Positions 5,962 through 13,541 of a DNA stretch of 14,360 nucleotides are shown here, in pieces. The DNA is from Pseudomonadota bacterium (GTDB lineage Bacteria > Pseudomonadota > Alphaproteobacteria > Sphingomonadales > Sphingomonadaceae): NCBI GenBank assembly GCA_023457895.1, contig JAEXAY010000053.1, forward strand, positions 1 through 14,360, in the 5' to 3' direction. Below the pieces are notes generated by a model. It did not search any database. It had not been told where the DNA came from and was given only the letters and a program-made list of their open reading frames with translations. How positions within the stretch are numbered: position 1 is the stretch's first letter; each line of letters opens with the position of its first letter. The position numbers were made by a program, and so were the translations under genes.

Positions 5962-7401
5962 TTAATAGCGGGTTTCGAAGGTGGCGGTCACGGTGGCCTC
6001 GCCATTGCCGGGCACCGGCACATTCCATTCGGTGGCGTTGGCGCTGACCCGGTTGCTCTTGAAGCTTTCATCAACAATGCGCGTATCGGCCCAGACCCAG
6101 TCGAGCCCGGCCTGCTGGAGGTCGACCGTCACCGGCTGGCTGCGCGCATTGGTGAGCACATAACGCATCGTCGTGCGCCAGCGCTGGTCGGAGATTTTCT
6201 GGCGGCTTTCGACCGTTGCCTTGACCTTGACGTCAAACGCATCGCCGGTCGCGAGGCCAAGCGCGCTGCCCATCGGGGTATGACCGATCCGGCTTTCGCC
6301 GATGAATTGCGGGTCGCCCTTGCGATCGCGCATATAGAAGCGCACCGTTCCTGCGGGCAAGGCATCGCCAAGCCCGCCATTGCGGCTCGAACTGAACTTG
6401 ATCACCGACTTGGCGCTGGCGGGCTCATTCATGTTGCTGAGCCAGCCGACGGTGAACTGATAGGCCTTGCGCGCTGGGACCTTCTGCACATCGAGGAAGC
6501 TGACCTGCTTGGTCTGCGCATTGGCAATGGTTGTGCGTTCGGGTAGCGGATAGAGATAATAGTCGCCAAGCCGTTCGCGGCCCGGCGTTTCGGTGCCCGC
6601 CTGCTCCATGCCGCCCGGCGGGGGCGGCGGTACATAGCGGTTATAGCCGCCGCTGCTGCTGTTGCTACCGCCGGGATTTCCCGCAACGAGCAGGGTGCTG
6701 GCGTTCCGGAACGTCGTACCCGTATTGTTGGTGAGCGTCACCCAGCCCTGAACGTCGATCGTGCCAGCGGCTTCATCATACATCGACACATAGTCGGCGA
6801 CCCAGCCCATGCCGCCGGTGAGATAGGTGAGCGTCGCCGGCCGTGCCCCGCCGCGCTGCGAATCAAGCGTGACCGACAGCGTCGGCTTGGCGCGCAGATT
6901 TTCAGGAATCCGGTCGAAGATGACGCGCACTGGCAAGCCATCGTCGCGCAGGATTTCGATGCGCTCCCCGATCTGCATGACGACGCCGCCATTGACCGCG
7001 AGGATTTTCGCGCGCTCGCGCGTTTCCGCACCGGTCGCCGGGTTGGTGCGGACGATCGTTACGGTCTCGCCGACCGCCTTGCCCATCATCGCATTGGGCG
7101 AGAGAAGGTCATAATCGAAATTCTGCTCGACAATCTCGGTGTTCGCCGCGCTAAACGAGACGGTCTGAGGCCGGATCTGCGCCGAGACATCCGGGAATTC
7201 CTGGCGATGCACGCCCTGTGGAATGTTGAGCTGGCGGATATCCTCCACCAGCGCCTGATTGTTGTTGTAGATGGTCACCGACACATCGCCCTGGGCGTTG
7301 GGCGCGACCGGGGAGTTCTGGCTCTGGGCTACGGCCACCGCCGGCGGGAGCGCGGCCCCGGCACAGGCAGCTCCGAGCAAAATCCGATGGATGCGCTTCA
7401 T
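5962..7401 (-). CDS. Secreted DUF4139-type protein (copy 1)
   Basis: This 479-residue exported protein has a signal peptide (MKRIHRILLGAACAGAALPP...AVAVAQ, cleavage near residue 25). The start of the mature domain, VSVTIYNNNQALVEDIRQLNIPQG, is the typical opening of DUF4139 proteins, followed by RTNPATGAE, RAKPTLSVTL and GGMGWVADYVSMY. A Gly/Ser/Pro linker (~242-277, with PPPPPGG) separates it from a C-terminal beta-rich half. The biochemical role of DUF4139 proteins is not established. Two ATGs are adjacent (7404 and 7401); AGGAGG ends 5 nt before the second and only 2 nt before the first, so I chose 7401. The paralogous copy 2 begins 11 bp after this stop. Confidence 0.88.
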   Translation of the reverse strand: MKRIHRILLGAACAGAALPPAVAVAQSQNSPVAPNAQGDVSVTIYNNNQALVEDIRQLNIPQGVHRQEFPDVSAQIRPQTVSFSAANTEIVEQNFDYDLLSPNAMMGKAVGETVTIVRTNPATGAETRERAKILAVNGGVVMQIGERIEILRDDGLPVRVIFDRIPENLRAKPTLSVTLDSQRGGARPATLTYLTGGMGWVADYVSMYDEAAGTIDVQGWVTLTNNTGTTFRNASTLLVAGNPGGSNSSSGGYNRYVPPPPPGGMEQAGTETPGRERLGDYYLYPLPERTTIANAQTKQVSFLDVQKVPARKAYQFTVGWLSNMNEPASAKSVIKFSSSRNGGLGDALPAGTVRFYMRDRKGDPQFIGESRIGHTPMGSALGLATGDAFDVKVKATVESRQKISDQRWRTTMRYVLTNARSQPVTVDLQQAGLDWVWADTRIVDESFKSNRVSANATEWNVPVPGNGEATVTATFETRY

Positions 7402-7443
7402 CATTCCCTCCTCAACGCCGCAGTGTCCGCGACCCCGTGTAAC

Positions 7444-7471
7444 ATGCTATCACGGATCGGCCAGCGCACAA
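7444..7471 (-). promoter_or_regulatory. Candidate promoter of the DUF4139 pair
   Basis: On the minus strand TTGTGC (7466-7471), a 16-nt spacer and TAGCAT (7444-7449) lie in the 84-bp gap after queA. The predicted start at ~7437 leaves a ~36-nt leader with the AGGAGG site. This is a consensus match only; read-through from queA is equally possible. Confidence 0.35.
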
Positions 7472-7485
7472 CCCAAAAGCGGCGC

Positions 7486-8532
7486 TCAGCCTGCCCGGCG
7501 CGCGGTTTGCGGAAGCAACAGGCTCGCATCGCCATAGCTGTAGAAACGATATCCTGCCGCAATTGCATGGGCATAGGCCGAATGCATGACGTCACGGCCC
7601 ATCAGCGCGCTGACCAGCATGAACAAGGTCGAGCGCGGCAGGTGGAAGTTGGTCATCAGCCCGTCGATGAAGCGGAAGCGATAGCCCGGCGTGATGAAGA
7701 TCGCGGTGTCGCCCTCGAACGGGCGCAGCACCCCGTCCTCTCCGGCCGCGCTTTCGAGCAGGCGCAGCGAGGTGGTGCCGACCGCAATCACCCGCCCGCC
7801 CTTTTTCCTGACGGCGTTGAGGCGGTCTGCCGCCGCCGCGTCGATCCGCCCCCATTCGCTGTGCATCTGGTGGTCGTCGGTGTCGTCGGCCTTGACCGGC
7901 AGAAAGGTTCCGGCGCCGACATGAAGCGTCAATGTTTCATGGGCCACGCCGCGTTCGCCGAGCGCTGCCATCAACCCGGCGGTGAAATGCAACGCTGCCG
8001 TCGGCGCCGCGACCGCGCCCTTCTCGCGCGCGAACATGGTCTGGTAATCCTCGGCGTCGCGTTCGTCGGTGGCGCGCTTGCCCGCGATATAGGGCGGGAG
8101 CGGCATGGTGCCGGCGCGTTCAAGCAGCAGTTCGACCGGCTCGTTGCCAAGGAAGGTGAGCGCGATGCTGCCGTCCGCCGCACGTGTTCCGGCGCTGGCC
8201 GTGACATCCTGTCCGAAATCGATCAAATCGCCTTCGCGCACCCGTTTCGCATTGCGCACAAAGGCCTGCCAGCTACGCAGGTCCAGCCGTTTGTGAAGCG
8301 TCGCCCCGACCGAGGCTTCGCCGCGCCGGCCTGCCAGCTGCGCGGGAATGACGCGGGTATCATTGAACACCAGGCAATCGCCGGGGGCGAGCAGCCGGGG
8401 CAGATCGGTGACAACATGGTCCGAAAGCGTTTCACCCGTCACGGCCAGCAGCCGCGCGCTGTCCCGCGGGCTTGCGGGGCGCAGCGCGATGCGCTCCGGC
8501 GGAAGGTCGAAATCGAACAGGTCAACGCGCAT
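7486..8532 (-). CDS. queA: S-adenosylmethionine:tRNA ribosyltransferase-isomerase
   Basis: QueA transfers and isomerises the ribosyl moiety of SAM onto preQ1 at tRNA position 34, giving epoxyqueuosine in the queuosine pathway. The 348-residue length fits the family (~340-360). Diagnostic segments are FDFDLPPERIALRPA at the start, LVFNDTRVIPAQL, VAAPTAALHFT, LHVGAGTFLPVKADD, HSEW, and TNFHLPRSTLFMLVSAL near the end. The usual GRVAAPTAGLHF reads AVAAPTAALHF, a mild variation. ATG 8532 is the family start; a weak GGAT lies upstream. It is cytoplasmic. tgt, often the next gene in alphaproteobacteria, is not here; the DUF4139 pair follows instead. The cyclophilin gene lies 72 bp upstream on the same strand, consistent with a coaD-PPIase-queA unit. 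Confidence 0.97.
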   Translation of the reverse strand: MRVDLFDFDLPPERIALRPASPRDSARLLAVTGETLSDHVVTDLPRLLAPGDCLVFNDTRVIPAQLAGRRGEASVGATLHKRLDLRSWQAFVRNAKRVREGDLIDFGQDVTASAGTRAADGSIALTFLGNEPVELLLERAGTMPLPPYIAGKRATDERDAEDYQTMFAREKGAVAAPTAALHFTAGLMAALGERGVAHETLTLHVGAGTFLPVKADDTDDHQMHSEWGRIDAAAADRLNAVRKKGGRVIAVGTTSLRLLESAAGEDGVLRPFEGDTAIFITPGYRFRFIDGLMTNFHLPRSTLFMLVSALMGRDVMHSAYAHAIAAGYRFYSYGDASLLLPQTARRAG

Positions 8533-8604
8533 CGGGGATCATCCGGTTGCGCTGGGATCGGCTGTCCTGATGGCGCATGATGGTGCCGCGCGGGAGCGCG
8601 CCGC

Positions 8605-9297
8605 TCAGTTCTGGATCGGCGCGTTGAGGTCGGTCGAGATCGGCGCTGCGGGAACCGGCGCTTCGGTCAGCACCGGCGGGATCGGCTTGTTGTCGGCAAG
8701 GATCGAGGCCTGAACGATGCGCGAGGGCGCAGCAGGCGGCTCGCCACGGCGGATCGCATCGACAAATTGCATGCCCGAAATCACGCGGCCGAACGCGGTA
8801 TAGTTGCGGTCGAGGCTGAAACGCGGCTGGAACACGATGAAGAACTGGCTGTTGGCGCTGTTCGGCTCGGTCGCGCGCGCCATCGAGACGGTGCCGCGGA
8901 CATGCGGATAGGCGTTGAATTCGGCCGCAAGATCGGGAAGCTGCGAGCCGCCCTGCCCGGTGCCGGTCGGGTCGCCGCCCTGTGCCATGAAACCGTCTAT
9001 CACGCGATGGAACACGATGCCGTTATAGAAACCGGCGCGGGTCAGCTGCTTGATGCGCTCGACATGCTGCGGCGCGATATCCGGGCGCAGCTGGATCACG
9101 ACGCGGCCCCCGCTCGACAGATCGAGCGCCCACTGGTTTTCCGGCACTGCGATCTCGGCCGGGGTGATCATCGCGAGCGACTGGACCGGAGCAGCCGCGG
9201 TTGCCGGTTCCCCGTTCTTGCCGAACAACGGTATCGAGCTGCACGCCGAAAGGGCGATCAGCGCGGGGATCAGGAAAAGCGACTTGCGGTGCAGCAT
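8605..9297 (-). CDS. Peptidyl-prolyl isomerase, cyclophilin type, predicted lipoprotein
   Basis: This 230-residue protein begins with a lipoprotein signal peptide (MLHRKSLFLIPALIALSAC; LSAC lipobox, lipidated Cys19). Ser follows the Cys, so outer-membrane sorting is expected, facing the periplasm. The cyclophilin domain spans ~55-200: GFYNGIVFHRVIDGFMAQGG with the catalytic Arg in FHRV, GDPTGTGQGG, AEFN, SANSQFFIVF and NYTAFGRVISGM. The position of the CypA tryptophan before LD appears to be Ser, so weak cyclosporin sensitivity is likely (inference). A Pro/Ala-rich tail follows. It catalyses cis-trans isomerisation of Xaa-Pro bonds in envelope proteins. The Shine-Dalgarno is poor. In the 128-bp gap upstream a TGGACA-like -35 is present but with only a weak -10, so its promoter is unsettled. 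Confidence 0.94.
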   Translation of the reverse strand: MLHRKSLFLIPALIALSACSSIPLFGKNGEPATAAAPVQSLAMITPAEIAVPENQWALDLSSGGRVVIQLRPDIAPQHVERIKQLTRAGFYNGIVFHRVIDGFMAQGGDPTGTGQGGSQLPDLAAEFNAYPHVRGTVSMARATEPNSANSQFFIVFQPRFSLDRNYTAFGRVISGMQFVDAIRRGEPPAAPSRIVQASILADNKPIPPVLTEAPVPAAPISTDLNAPIQN

Positions 9298-9404
9298 AAA
9301 GATATCGGGTCCATCACTGTGTCGGAGCGGGGAATGCGTCCCCTTTGCGGCCCTGCGATTAACCGAGGATGAGCGCGCTGTCCATCGCCCGCTGCAATCG
9401 GACC

Positions 9405-9418
9405 GCGCGGGAACGCGC
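9405..9418 (-). terminator. GC hairpin just after coaD
   Basis: GCGCG-GGAA-CGCGC, a 5-bp GC stem with a 4-nt loop, begins 7 nt after the coaD stop on the minus strand. A second small stem (GGGGA 9329-9333 with TCCCC 9339-9343) lies further on. Neither is followed by a U-run in the minus-strand RNA. It may stabilise the 3' end or be a weak terminator before the cyclophilin gene. Confidence 0.3.
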
Positions 9419-9425
9419 TGGCGGT

Positions 9426-9935
9426 TCAGTGGTCCCCCTTCAGGCCGAGCTCGCGCACCCGCGCCTCCACCTCGTCGCGCACCTTGGGGGTCACGAACTT
9501 GTGGATCGGACCGCCATAGCTCGCAATTTCCTTGACCAGCCGCGAAGCGATCGGCTGGAGCCCGACGTCAGCCATCAGGAAAACCGTTTCGATGCGGTCA
9601 TTGATCTGCTGGTTCATTCCCGCCATCTGATATTCATATTCGAAGTCGGCGACCGCGCGCAGGCCCCGCACGATCAGGCTCGCCTTCTCCCGCTCGGCGA
9701 AATCCATGAGGAGAAGATTGAAGCCGACGACCTCGATATTGTCACCAAGGTCCGCGACCTCGCGCCGCACCATCGCCATGCGCTCATCGTCGGAAAACAT
9801 CGGCGATTTGGACGGATTGGTCGTGACGCCAACGATCAGCTTGTCGACGAGCTTGGCGCCGCGCCGGATGATGTCGATATGCCCCAGCGTGATCGGATCG
9901 AACGTGCCCGGATAAACCCCGATTCTTTCTGCCAT
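9426..9935 (-). CDS. coaD: Phosphopantetheine adenylyltransferase
   Basis: CoaD transfers AMP from ATP to 4'-phosphopantetheine, giving dephospho-CoA and pyrophosphate, the penultimate step of CoA synthesis, in the cytoplasm. The 169-residue length is normal (~160). The nucleotidyltransferase motif GTFDPITLGH (residues ~9-18, T/HxGH type) lies at the N-terminus, followed by DKLIVGVTTNPSK, the ERMAMVRREV segment, IVRGLRAVADFEYEYQMAGMN (substrate loop) and SRLVKEIASYGG. The ATG overlaps the ispA stop by one base (TAATG, 9933-9937), so translation is probably coupled. It is likely co-transcribed with xseB-ispA. Confidence 0.97.
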   Translation of the reverse strand: MAERIGVYPGTFDPITLGHIDIIRRGAKLVDKLIVGVTTNPSKSPMFSDDERMAMVRREVADLGDNIEVVGFNLLLMDFAEREKASLIVRGLRAVADFEYEYQMAGMNQQINDRIETVFLMADVGLQPIASRLVKEIASYGGPIHKFVTPKVRDEVEARVRELGLKGDH

Positions 9936-10873
9936 TACCGGTCCCTTTCCACCACATAGCGCGCGATGGCGCGCAGCAGGCCGGCTTCCGCGCCATAGCC
10001 GCCGAGATGCGCGATCGCCTGGTCGACGAGCAGCCCTGCCTGCTCGCGTGCGCGTTCGAGCCCCATCAGCGATACGAAGGTTGCCTTGCCTGCGTCCGCA
10101 TCCTTGCCCACGGCCTTGCCGGTCGCCGCCGCGCTGCCTTCGACGTCGAGAATATCGTCGGCGATCTGGAAGGCGAGGCCGATGTCGCGCGCATAGCCGC
10201 GCAAATGGGTGCGGCCCTCCGGCGGCACACGCCCCAGAATCGCGCCCGCTTCGAGGCAGAAGCCGATGAGCGCGCCGGTCTTGAGCTGCTGCAACCGGGT
10301 GATGGTTGGAAGGTCGAACGGCTCCGCGGCGCTTTCCGCGGCAAGGTCCATCGCCTGCCCGCCCGCCATGCCCGCAGCGCCCGACGCACGCGCCAGTTCC
10401 AGCACCAGTTCGGCGCGGACGAACGGGTCGCCATGCGTTGCCTCGTCCGCCAGGATTTCAAAGGCGAGGCTTTGCAGCGCATCGCCTGCGAGCACCGCGC
10501 TGGCCTCGTCGAACGCCTTGTGTACGGTCGGCTTGCCGCGCCGCATGTCGTCATCGTCCATGCAAGGGAGGTCGTCGTGAATGAGCGAATAGACATGGAT
10601 CGCCTCGACCGCCGCGCCGACCCGGAGCGCGGCTTCGCGATCAACGTGGAAGAGCTGGCTCGCTGCCTGCACCAGCAGCGGGCGGAGCCGCTTGCCGCCG
10701 TCCATCGCCGCATGACGCATCGCCTGGTACAGCCGCTCGCGCGGATCGCCGGGCGCGGCGAGCAGATGGTCGAAGATGCGGTCGATATCGGTCGCGATTT
10801 TTCCGAGTGCCGGGCTCAGCAGCGCATGCCCATCGCCGGGGTGGCCGGCATCGTCATCATTGCTGGCTGCCAC
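9935..10873 (-). CDS. ispA: Farnesyl/geranyl diphosphate synthase (IspA type)
   Basis: This short-chain trans-prenyltransferase condenses isopentenyl diphosphate with allylic diphosphates, probably to farnesyl diphosphate, feeding quinone, carotenoid and undecaprenyl synthesis. The 312 residues compare with ~300 in E. coli. GGKRLRP (59-65) is present; the first Asp-rich motif is DDLPCMDDDDMRRGK (D100-D106, with AIHVYSLIH before it as in bacterial FPP synthases), and the second is FQIADDILD (~235-243). The start is a GTG at 10873; GAGG, which overlaps the xseB stop (TGAGG), gives a Shine-Dalgarno 7 nt ahead. An operon with xseB upstream (9-bp gap) and coaD downstream (1-nt overlap) is clear. 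Product chain length cannot be proved from sequence. Confidence 0.95.
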   Translation of the reverse strand: MAASNDDDAGHPGDGHALLSPALGKIATDIDRIFDHLLAAPGDPRERLYQAMRHAAMDGGKRLRPLLVQAASQLFHVDREAALRVGAAVEAIHVYSLIHDDLPCMDDDDMRRGKPTVHKAFDEASAVLAGDALQSLAFEILADEATHGDPFVRAELVLELARASGAAGMAGGQAMDLAAESAAEPFDLPTITRLQQLKTGALIGFCLEAGAILGRVPPEGRTHLRGYARDIGLAFQIADDILDVEGSAAATGKAVGKDADAGKATFVSLMGLERAREQAGLLVDQAIAHLGGYGAEAGLLRAIARYVVERDR

Positions 10874-10882
10874 CTGGACGCC

Positions 10883-11137
10883 TCAGTTCGCGTCGAACGG
10901 AACGGTGCCCGAAGGCTTGCCGGACGCATCGAGGCTGATCTTGTCGATCCGCGCCTGCGCCGCGTTGAGCCGCGCCTCGCAATGCGCGCGGAGCGCATCG
11001 CCGCGCGCGTAGAGATCAACCGATTCGTCGAGCGGCACATCGCCGCGCTCAAGTTTGCCTACGATCGCCTCAAGCTCGGCGAGCGCTGTCTCGAAGCTGA
11101 GGCTGGAAATATCGGCGGAAGGCGCTGTATCGGTCAT
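10883..11137 (-). CDS. xseB: Exodeoxyribonuclease VII small subunit
   Basis: This 84-residue helical protein carries the XseB signature: LSFETALAELEAIVGKLERGDVPLDESVDLYARGDAL followed by CEARLNAAQARIDKI. It associates in multiple copies with XseA to form exonuclease VII, which degrades single-stranded DNA in both directions. The reading frame is open for 2.4 kb upstream because the antisense strand of purL has no stops in that frame. The true start is taken as ATG 11137, which begins directly before the conserved domain and has the usual family length (~80). No Shine-Dalgarno is visible. Placement before ispA is the classic arrangement, also seen in E. coli. It is divergent from purL. Confidence 0.94.
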   Translation of the reverse strand: MTDTAPSADISSLSFETALAELEAIVGKLERGDVPLDESVDLYARGDALRAHCEARLNAAQARIDKISLDASGKPSGTVPFDAN

Positions 11138-11144
11138 GAGCCCA

Positions 11145-11173
11145 GCATTGGCCTTGCGCAGCCAAACGGTCAA
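11145..11173 (-). promoter_or_regulatory. Candidate xseB-ispA-coaD promoter
   Basis: On the minus strand TTGACC (11168-11173) is followed after 17 nt by CAATGC (11145-11150). The -35 is good and the -10 poor. If used, transcription would begin a few bases before or at the xseB ATG, giving a very short leader or a leaderless mRNA. The promoter is uncertain. Confidence 0.3.
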
Positions 11174-11201
11174 GCGGCAACCGCATGCTAGGCAACGCAG
11201 A

Positions 11202-11221
11202 TATAGATTGCTAGAGGGCGC
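11202..11221 (+). promoter_or_regulatory. purL -10-like element and ribosome binding site
   Basis: TATAGA at 11202-11207 resembles a -10 hexamer, although no good -35 stands 16-18 nt before it. GAGGG at 11214-11218 is a Shine-Dalgarno 6 nt before the purL ATG and settles that start. Confidence 0.4.
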
Positions 11222-11224
11222 GGC

Positions 11225-13498
11225 ATGACCCAGACAGCCTCCGCCATCACGCCCGAAATCGTCGCCGAACATGGGCTTTCCCCGGAAGAATATGAGCGCG
11301 TGCTTGCGGCGCTCGGGCGCGAGCCCAATCTGACCGAGCTCGGCATTTTCTCGGTCATGTGGTCGGAGCATTGCTCTTACAAATCGAGCCGCATCCATCT
11401 GAAGAAGCTGCCGACCGAAGGTCCGCAGGTGATTTGCGGCCCCGGCGAAAATGCCGGCGTCATCGACATCGGTGATGGCCAGGCGGCGATCTTCAAGATG
11501 GAATCGCACAATCACCCCAGCTACATCGAGCCCTATCAGGGCGCGGCGACGGGCGTGGGCGGCATTTTGCGCGACGTCTTCACCATGGGTGCGCGCCCGG
11601 TCGCGAACATGAACGCGCTGCGTTTCGGCCGCCCCGATCATCCCAAGATGCGCCACCTTATCGATGGCGTCGTCCGCGGCATCGGCGGTTACGGCAATTG
11701 CGTCGGCGTTCCGACCGTCGGCGGCGAGGTCAATTTCCACAGCGCCTATGACGGCAATATCCTCGTCAACGCGATGACCGTGGGCGTCGCCGATACCGAC
11801 AAGATTTTCTATTCGGCGGCGAGCGGTGTCGGCAATCCGATCGTCTATGTCGGCTCCAAGACCGGCCGCGACGGTATTCACGGCGCAACCATGGCCTCGG
11901 CGGACTTCGGCGAGGACAGCGAGGAAAAGCGCCCGACCGTGCAGGTGGGTGACCCCTTCACCGAAAAGCTGCTCATCGAAGCCTGCCTGGAACTCATGGC
12001 CTCGGACGCGATCGTCGCCATTCAGGATATGGGCGCGGCGGGGCTGACCTCCTCGTCGGTGGAAATGGCATCGAAGGGCGGCGTCGGCATCCATCTCGTC
12101 ATGGATCATGTGCCGCAGCGCGAAACCGGCATGACGGCTTATGAAATGATGCTGTCGGAAAGCCAGGAGCGCATGCTCATGGTGCTGAAGCCGGGCCGCG
12201 AGGCCGAAGCCGAAGCGATCTTCCGCAAATGGGAGCTCGATTTCGCCGTCATCGGCCATGTCACCGACACCGGCCGCATGGTGCTCGAACATAAGGGCGA
12301 GATCGTCTGCGACATTCCGCTCGCGCCTTTGGCCGACGAAGCACCGCTCTACGACCGGGCCTATCTCAGCCGCGAGGAGTATAAAGCCTGGGCCAAGGTG
12401 AAGCCGCTCGGCGATATCCCGGCCTCGAGCGATCTCGGCGCGGACCTGATCAAGCTCATGGGCTCGCCCGACATCGCCTCGCGGCGCTGGATCTGGGAGC
12501 AATATGACAACAAGGTCGGCGGCGACACGGTGCAGGCGCCCGGCGGCGATGCCGCGGTCGTCCGCGTCCACGGCACGCAAAAGGCGCTCGCTATCGCCAC
12601 CGATTGCACGCCGCGCTATTGCTATGCCGACCCGTTCGAGGGCGGCAAGCAGGCGGTCGCCGAAACCTACCGCAATATTTCCGCGGTCGGCGCGACGCCG
12701 CTGGCGATCACCAACTGCCTCAACTTCGCCAATCCGCAACGCCCCGAAATCATGGCCCAGATCGTCGGCTGCCTCGACGGCATGGCCGAAGCCTGCCGCG
12801 CGCTCGATTATCCGATCGTCTCGGGGAATGTCTCGCTTTACAATGAATCGAAAGCGACGGGCGGCGGCTCGGCGATCCTGCCGACCCCGGCGATTGGTGG
12901 CGTCGGGCTGTTGCAGGATTACAGCAAGTCGGCGACCATCGCGTTCAAGGGCGGCGCGCACAAGATTTTCCTGATCGGCGCCGATCCCAAGGCCGCACCC
13001 GAACTGGGGCAATCGAAATGGCTCGAGGTATGCCACGGCCGCGAGGACGGGCTGCCGCCTCGCGTCAACCTCGCCAAGGAGCGCCGCAACAGCCAATTTG
13101 TCCGCGAACTCATTGCCGAGGGCCATGTGCTGGCGGTGCACGACGTGTCCGACGGCGGCATTCTTGTCGCGATCGCCGAAATGGCACTCGCGGGCAATGT
13201 CGGCGCCCGGCTTGAACTCAGTGCATTCGAGGATGAGGTCGACAGCGAACGCGTCAACCATGCCTGGTCGCTGTTTGCGGAAAATCAGGGCCGCTACATC
13301 GTCACCGAACGGTTCGATTCGCATGTGATCGAAAAGCATATCCGCGACAGCGGCATCGGCTGCTTCATCGGCTGGACCGGCGGCGACACCATCGCGCTGT
13401 GCCGCGGCGAACGAGCCATCTATCCCGAAATCCCGCTCGCCGACCTGCGTGCCGCGCACGAAGGCTTTTTCCCGGAACTGATGGCAAACGAGCTTTAA
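11225..13498 (+). CDS. purL: Phosphoribosylformylglycinamidine synthase subunit II
   Basis: PurL uses ATP to convert FGAR to FGAM in purine synthesis, with ammonia delivered from PurQ and bridged by PurS. The 757 residues match the small, multi-subunit PurL class (~720-760), not the 1,300-residue fused type. Seen in order: MWSEHCSYKSSRIHLKKLPT (~45-64), KMESHNHPSYIEPYQGAATG (~91-110, ATP/metal site), AIQDMGAAGLTSSSVEMA (~270-290), the linker ending DKVGGDTVQ-like at YDNKVGGDT, and a second AIRS-type half with GGKQAVAETYRNISAVGA, CLNFANPQRPE and VSGNVSLYNE. purQ and purS are not in the window. The Shine-Dalgarno GAGGG supports ATG 11225. The gene contains no TTA, CTA or TCA codons, which is why a huge antisense frame is open. 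Confidence 0.98.
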   Translation: MTQTASAITPEIVAEHGLSPEEYERVLAALGREPNLTELGIFSVMWSEHCSYKSSRIHLKKLPTEGPQVICGPGENAGVIDIGDGQAAIFKMESHNHPSYIEPYQGAATGVGGILRDVFTMGARPVANMNALRFGRPDHPKMRHLIDGVVRGIGGYGNCVGVPTVGGEVNFHSAYDGNILVNAMTVGVADTDKIFYSAASGVGNPIVYVGSKTGRDGIHGATMASADFGEDSEEKRPTVQVGDPFTEKLLIEACLELMASDAIVAIQDMGAAGLTSSSVEMASKGGVGIHLVMDHVPQRETGMTAYEMMLSESQERMLMVLKPGREAEAEAIFRKWELDFAVIGHVTDTGRMVLEHKGEIVCDIPLAPLADEAPLYDRAYLSREEYKAWAKVKPLGDIPASSDLGADLIKLMGSPDIASRRWIWEQYDNKVGGDTVQAPGGDAAVVRVHGTQKALAIATDCTPRYCYADPFEGGKQAVAETYRNISAVGATPLAITNCLNFANPQRPEIMAQIVGCLDGMAEACRALDYPIVSGNVSLYNESKATGGGSAILPTPAIGGVGLLQDYSKSATIAFKGGAHKIFLIGADPKAAPELGQSKWLEVCHGREDGLPPRVNLAKERRNSQFVRELIAEGHVLAVHDVSDGGILVAIAEMALAGNVGARLELSAFEDEVDSERVNHAWSLFAENQGRYIVTERFDSHVIEKHIRDSGIGCFIGWTGGDTIALCRGERAIYPEIPLADLRAAHEGFFPELMANEL

Positions 13499-13528
13499 GC
13501 GCGCTTGACATGGAACCGGGCGAAGCGC
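13497..13528 (+). terminator. Inverted repeats at the purL 3' end
   Basis: AAGCGCGCTT (13497-13506) is a perfect 10-bp palindrome overlapping the purL stop. Its GCGCTT half can also pair with AAGCGC at 13523-13528 across a 16-nt loop. There is no T-run, so an intrinsic terminator is not established. The gap to the next gene is only 43 bp. Confidence 0.3.
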
Positions 13529-13541
13529 AGCCTTCCCGTCG

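Noticed and set aside
7207..8580. A 457-codon + strand frame across queA.
   Set aside because: Antisense shadow of queA (codon-aligned); the queA reading is unmistakable.
10007..11191. A 394-codon + strand frame across ispA and xseB.
   Set aside because: Antisense shadow of two well-supported genes in the same frame relation.
13505..13510. TTGACA, a perfect -35 hexamer just before the four-helix membrane protein gene.
   Set aside because: No -10-like hexamer lies 16-18 nt downstream (the sequence there is GC-rich), and it overlaps the inverted repeat at the purL 3' end.
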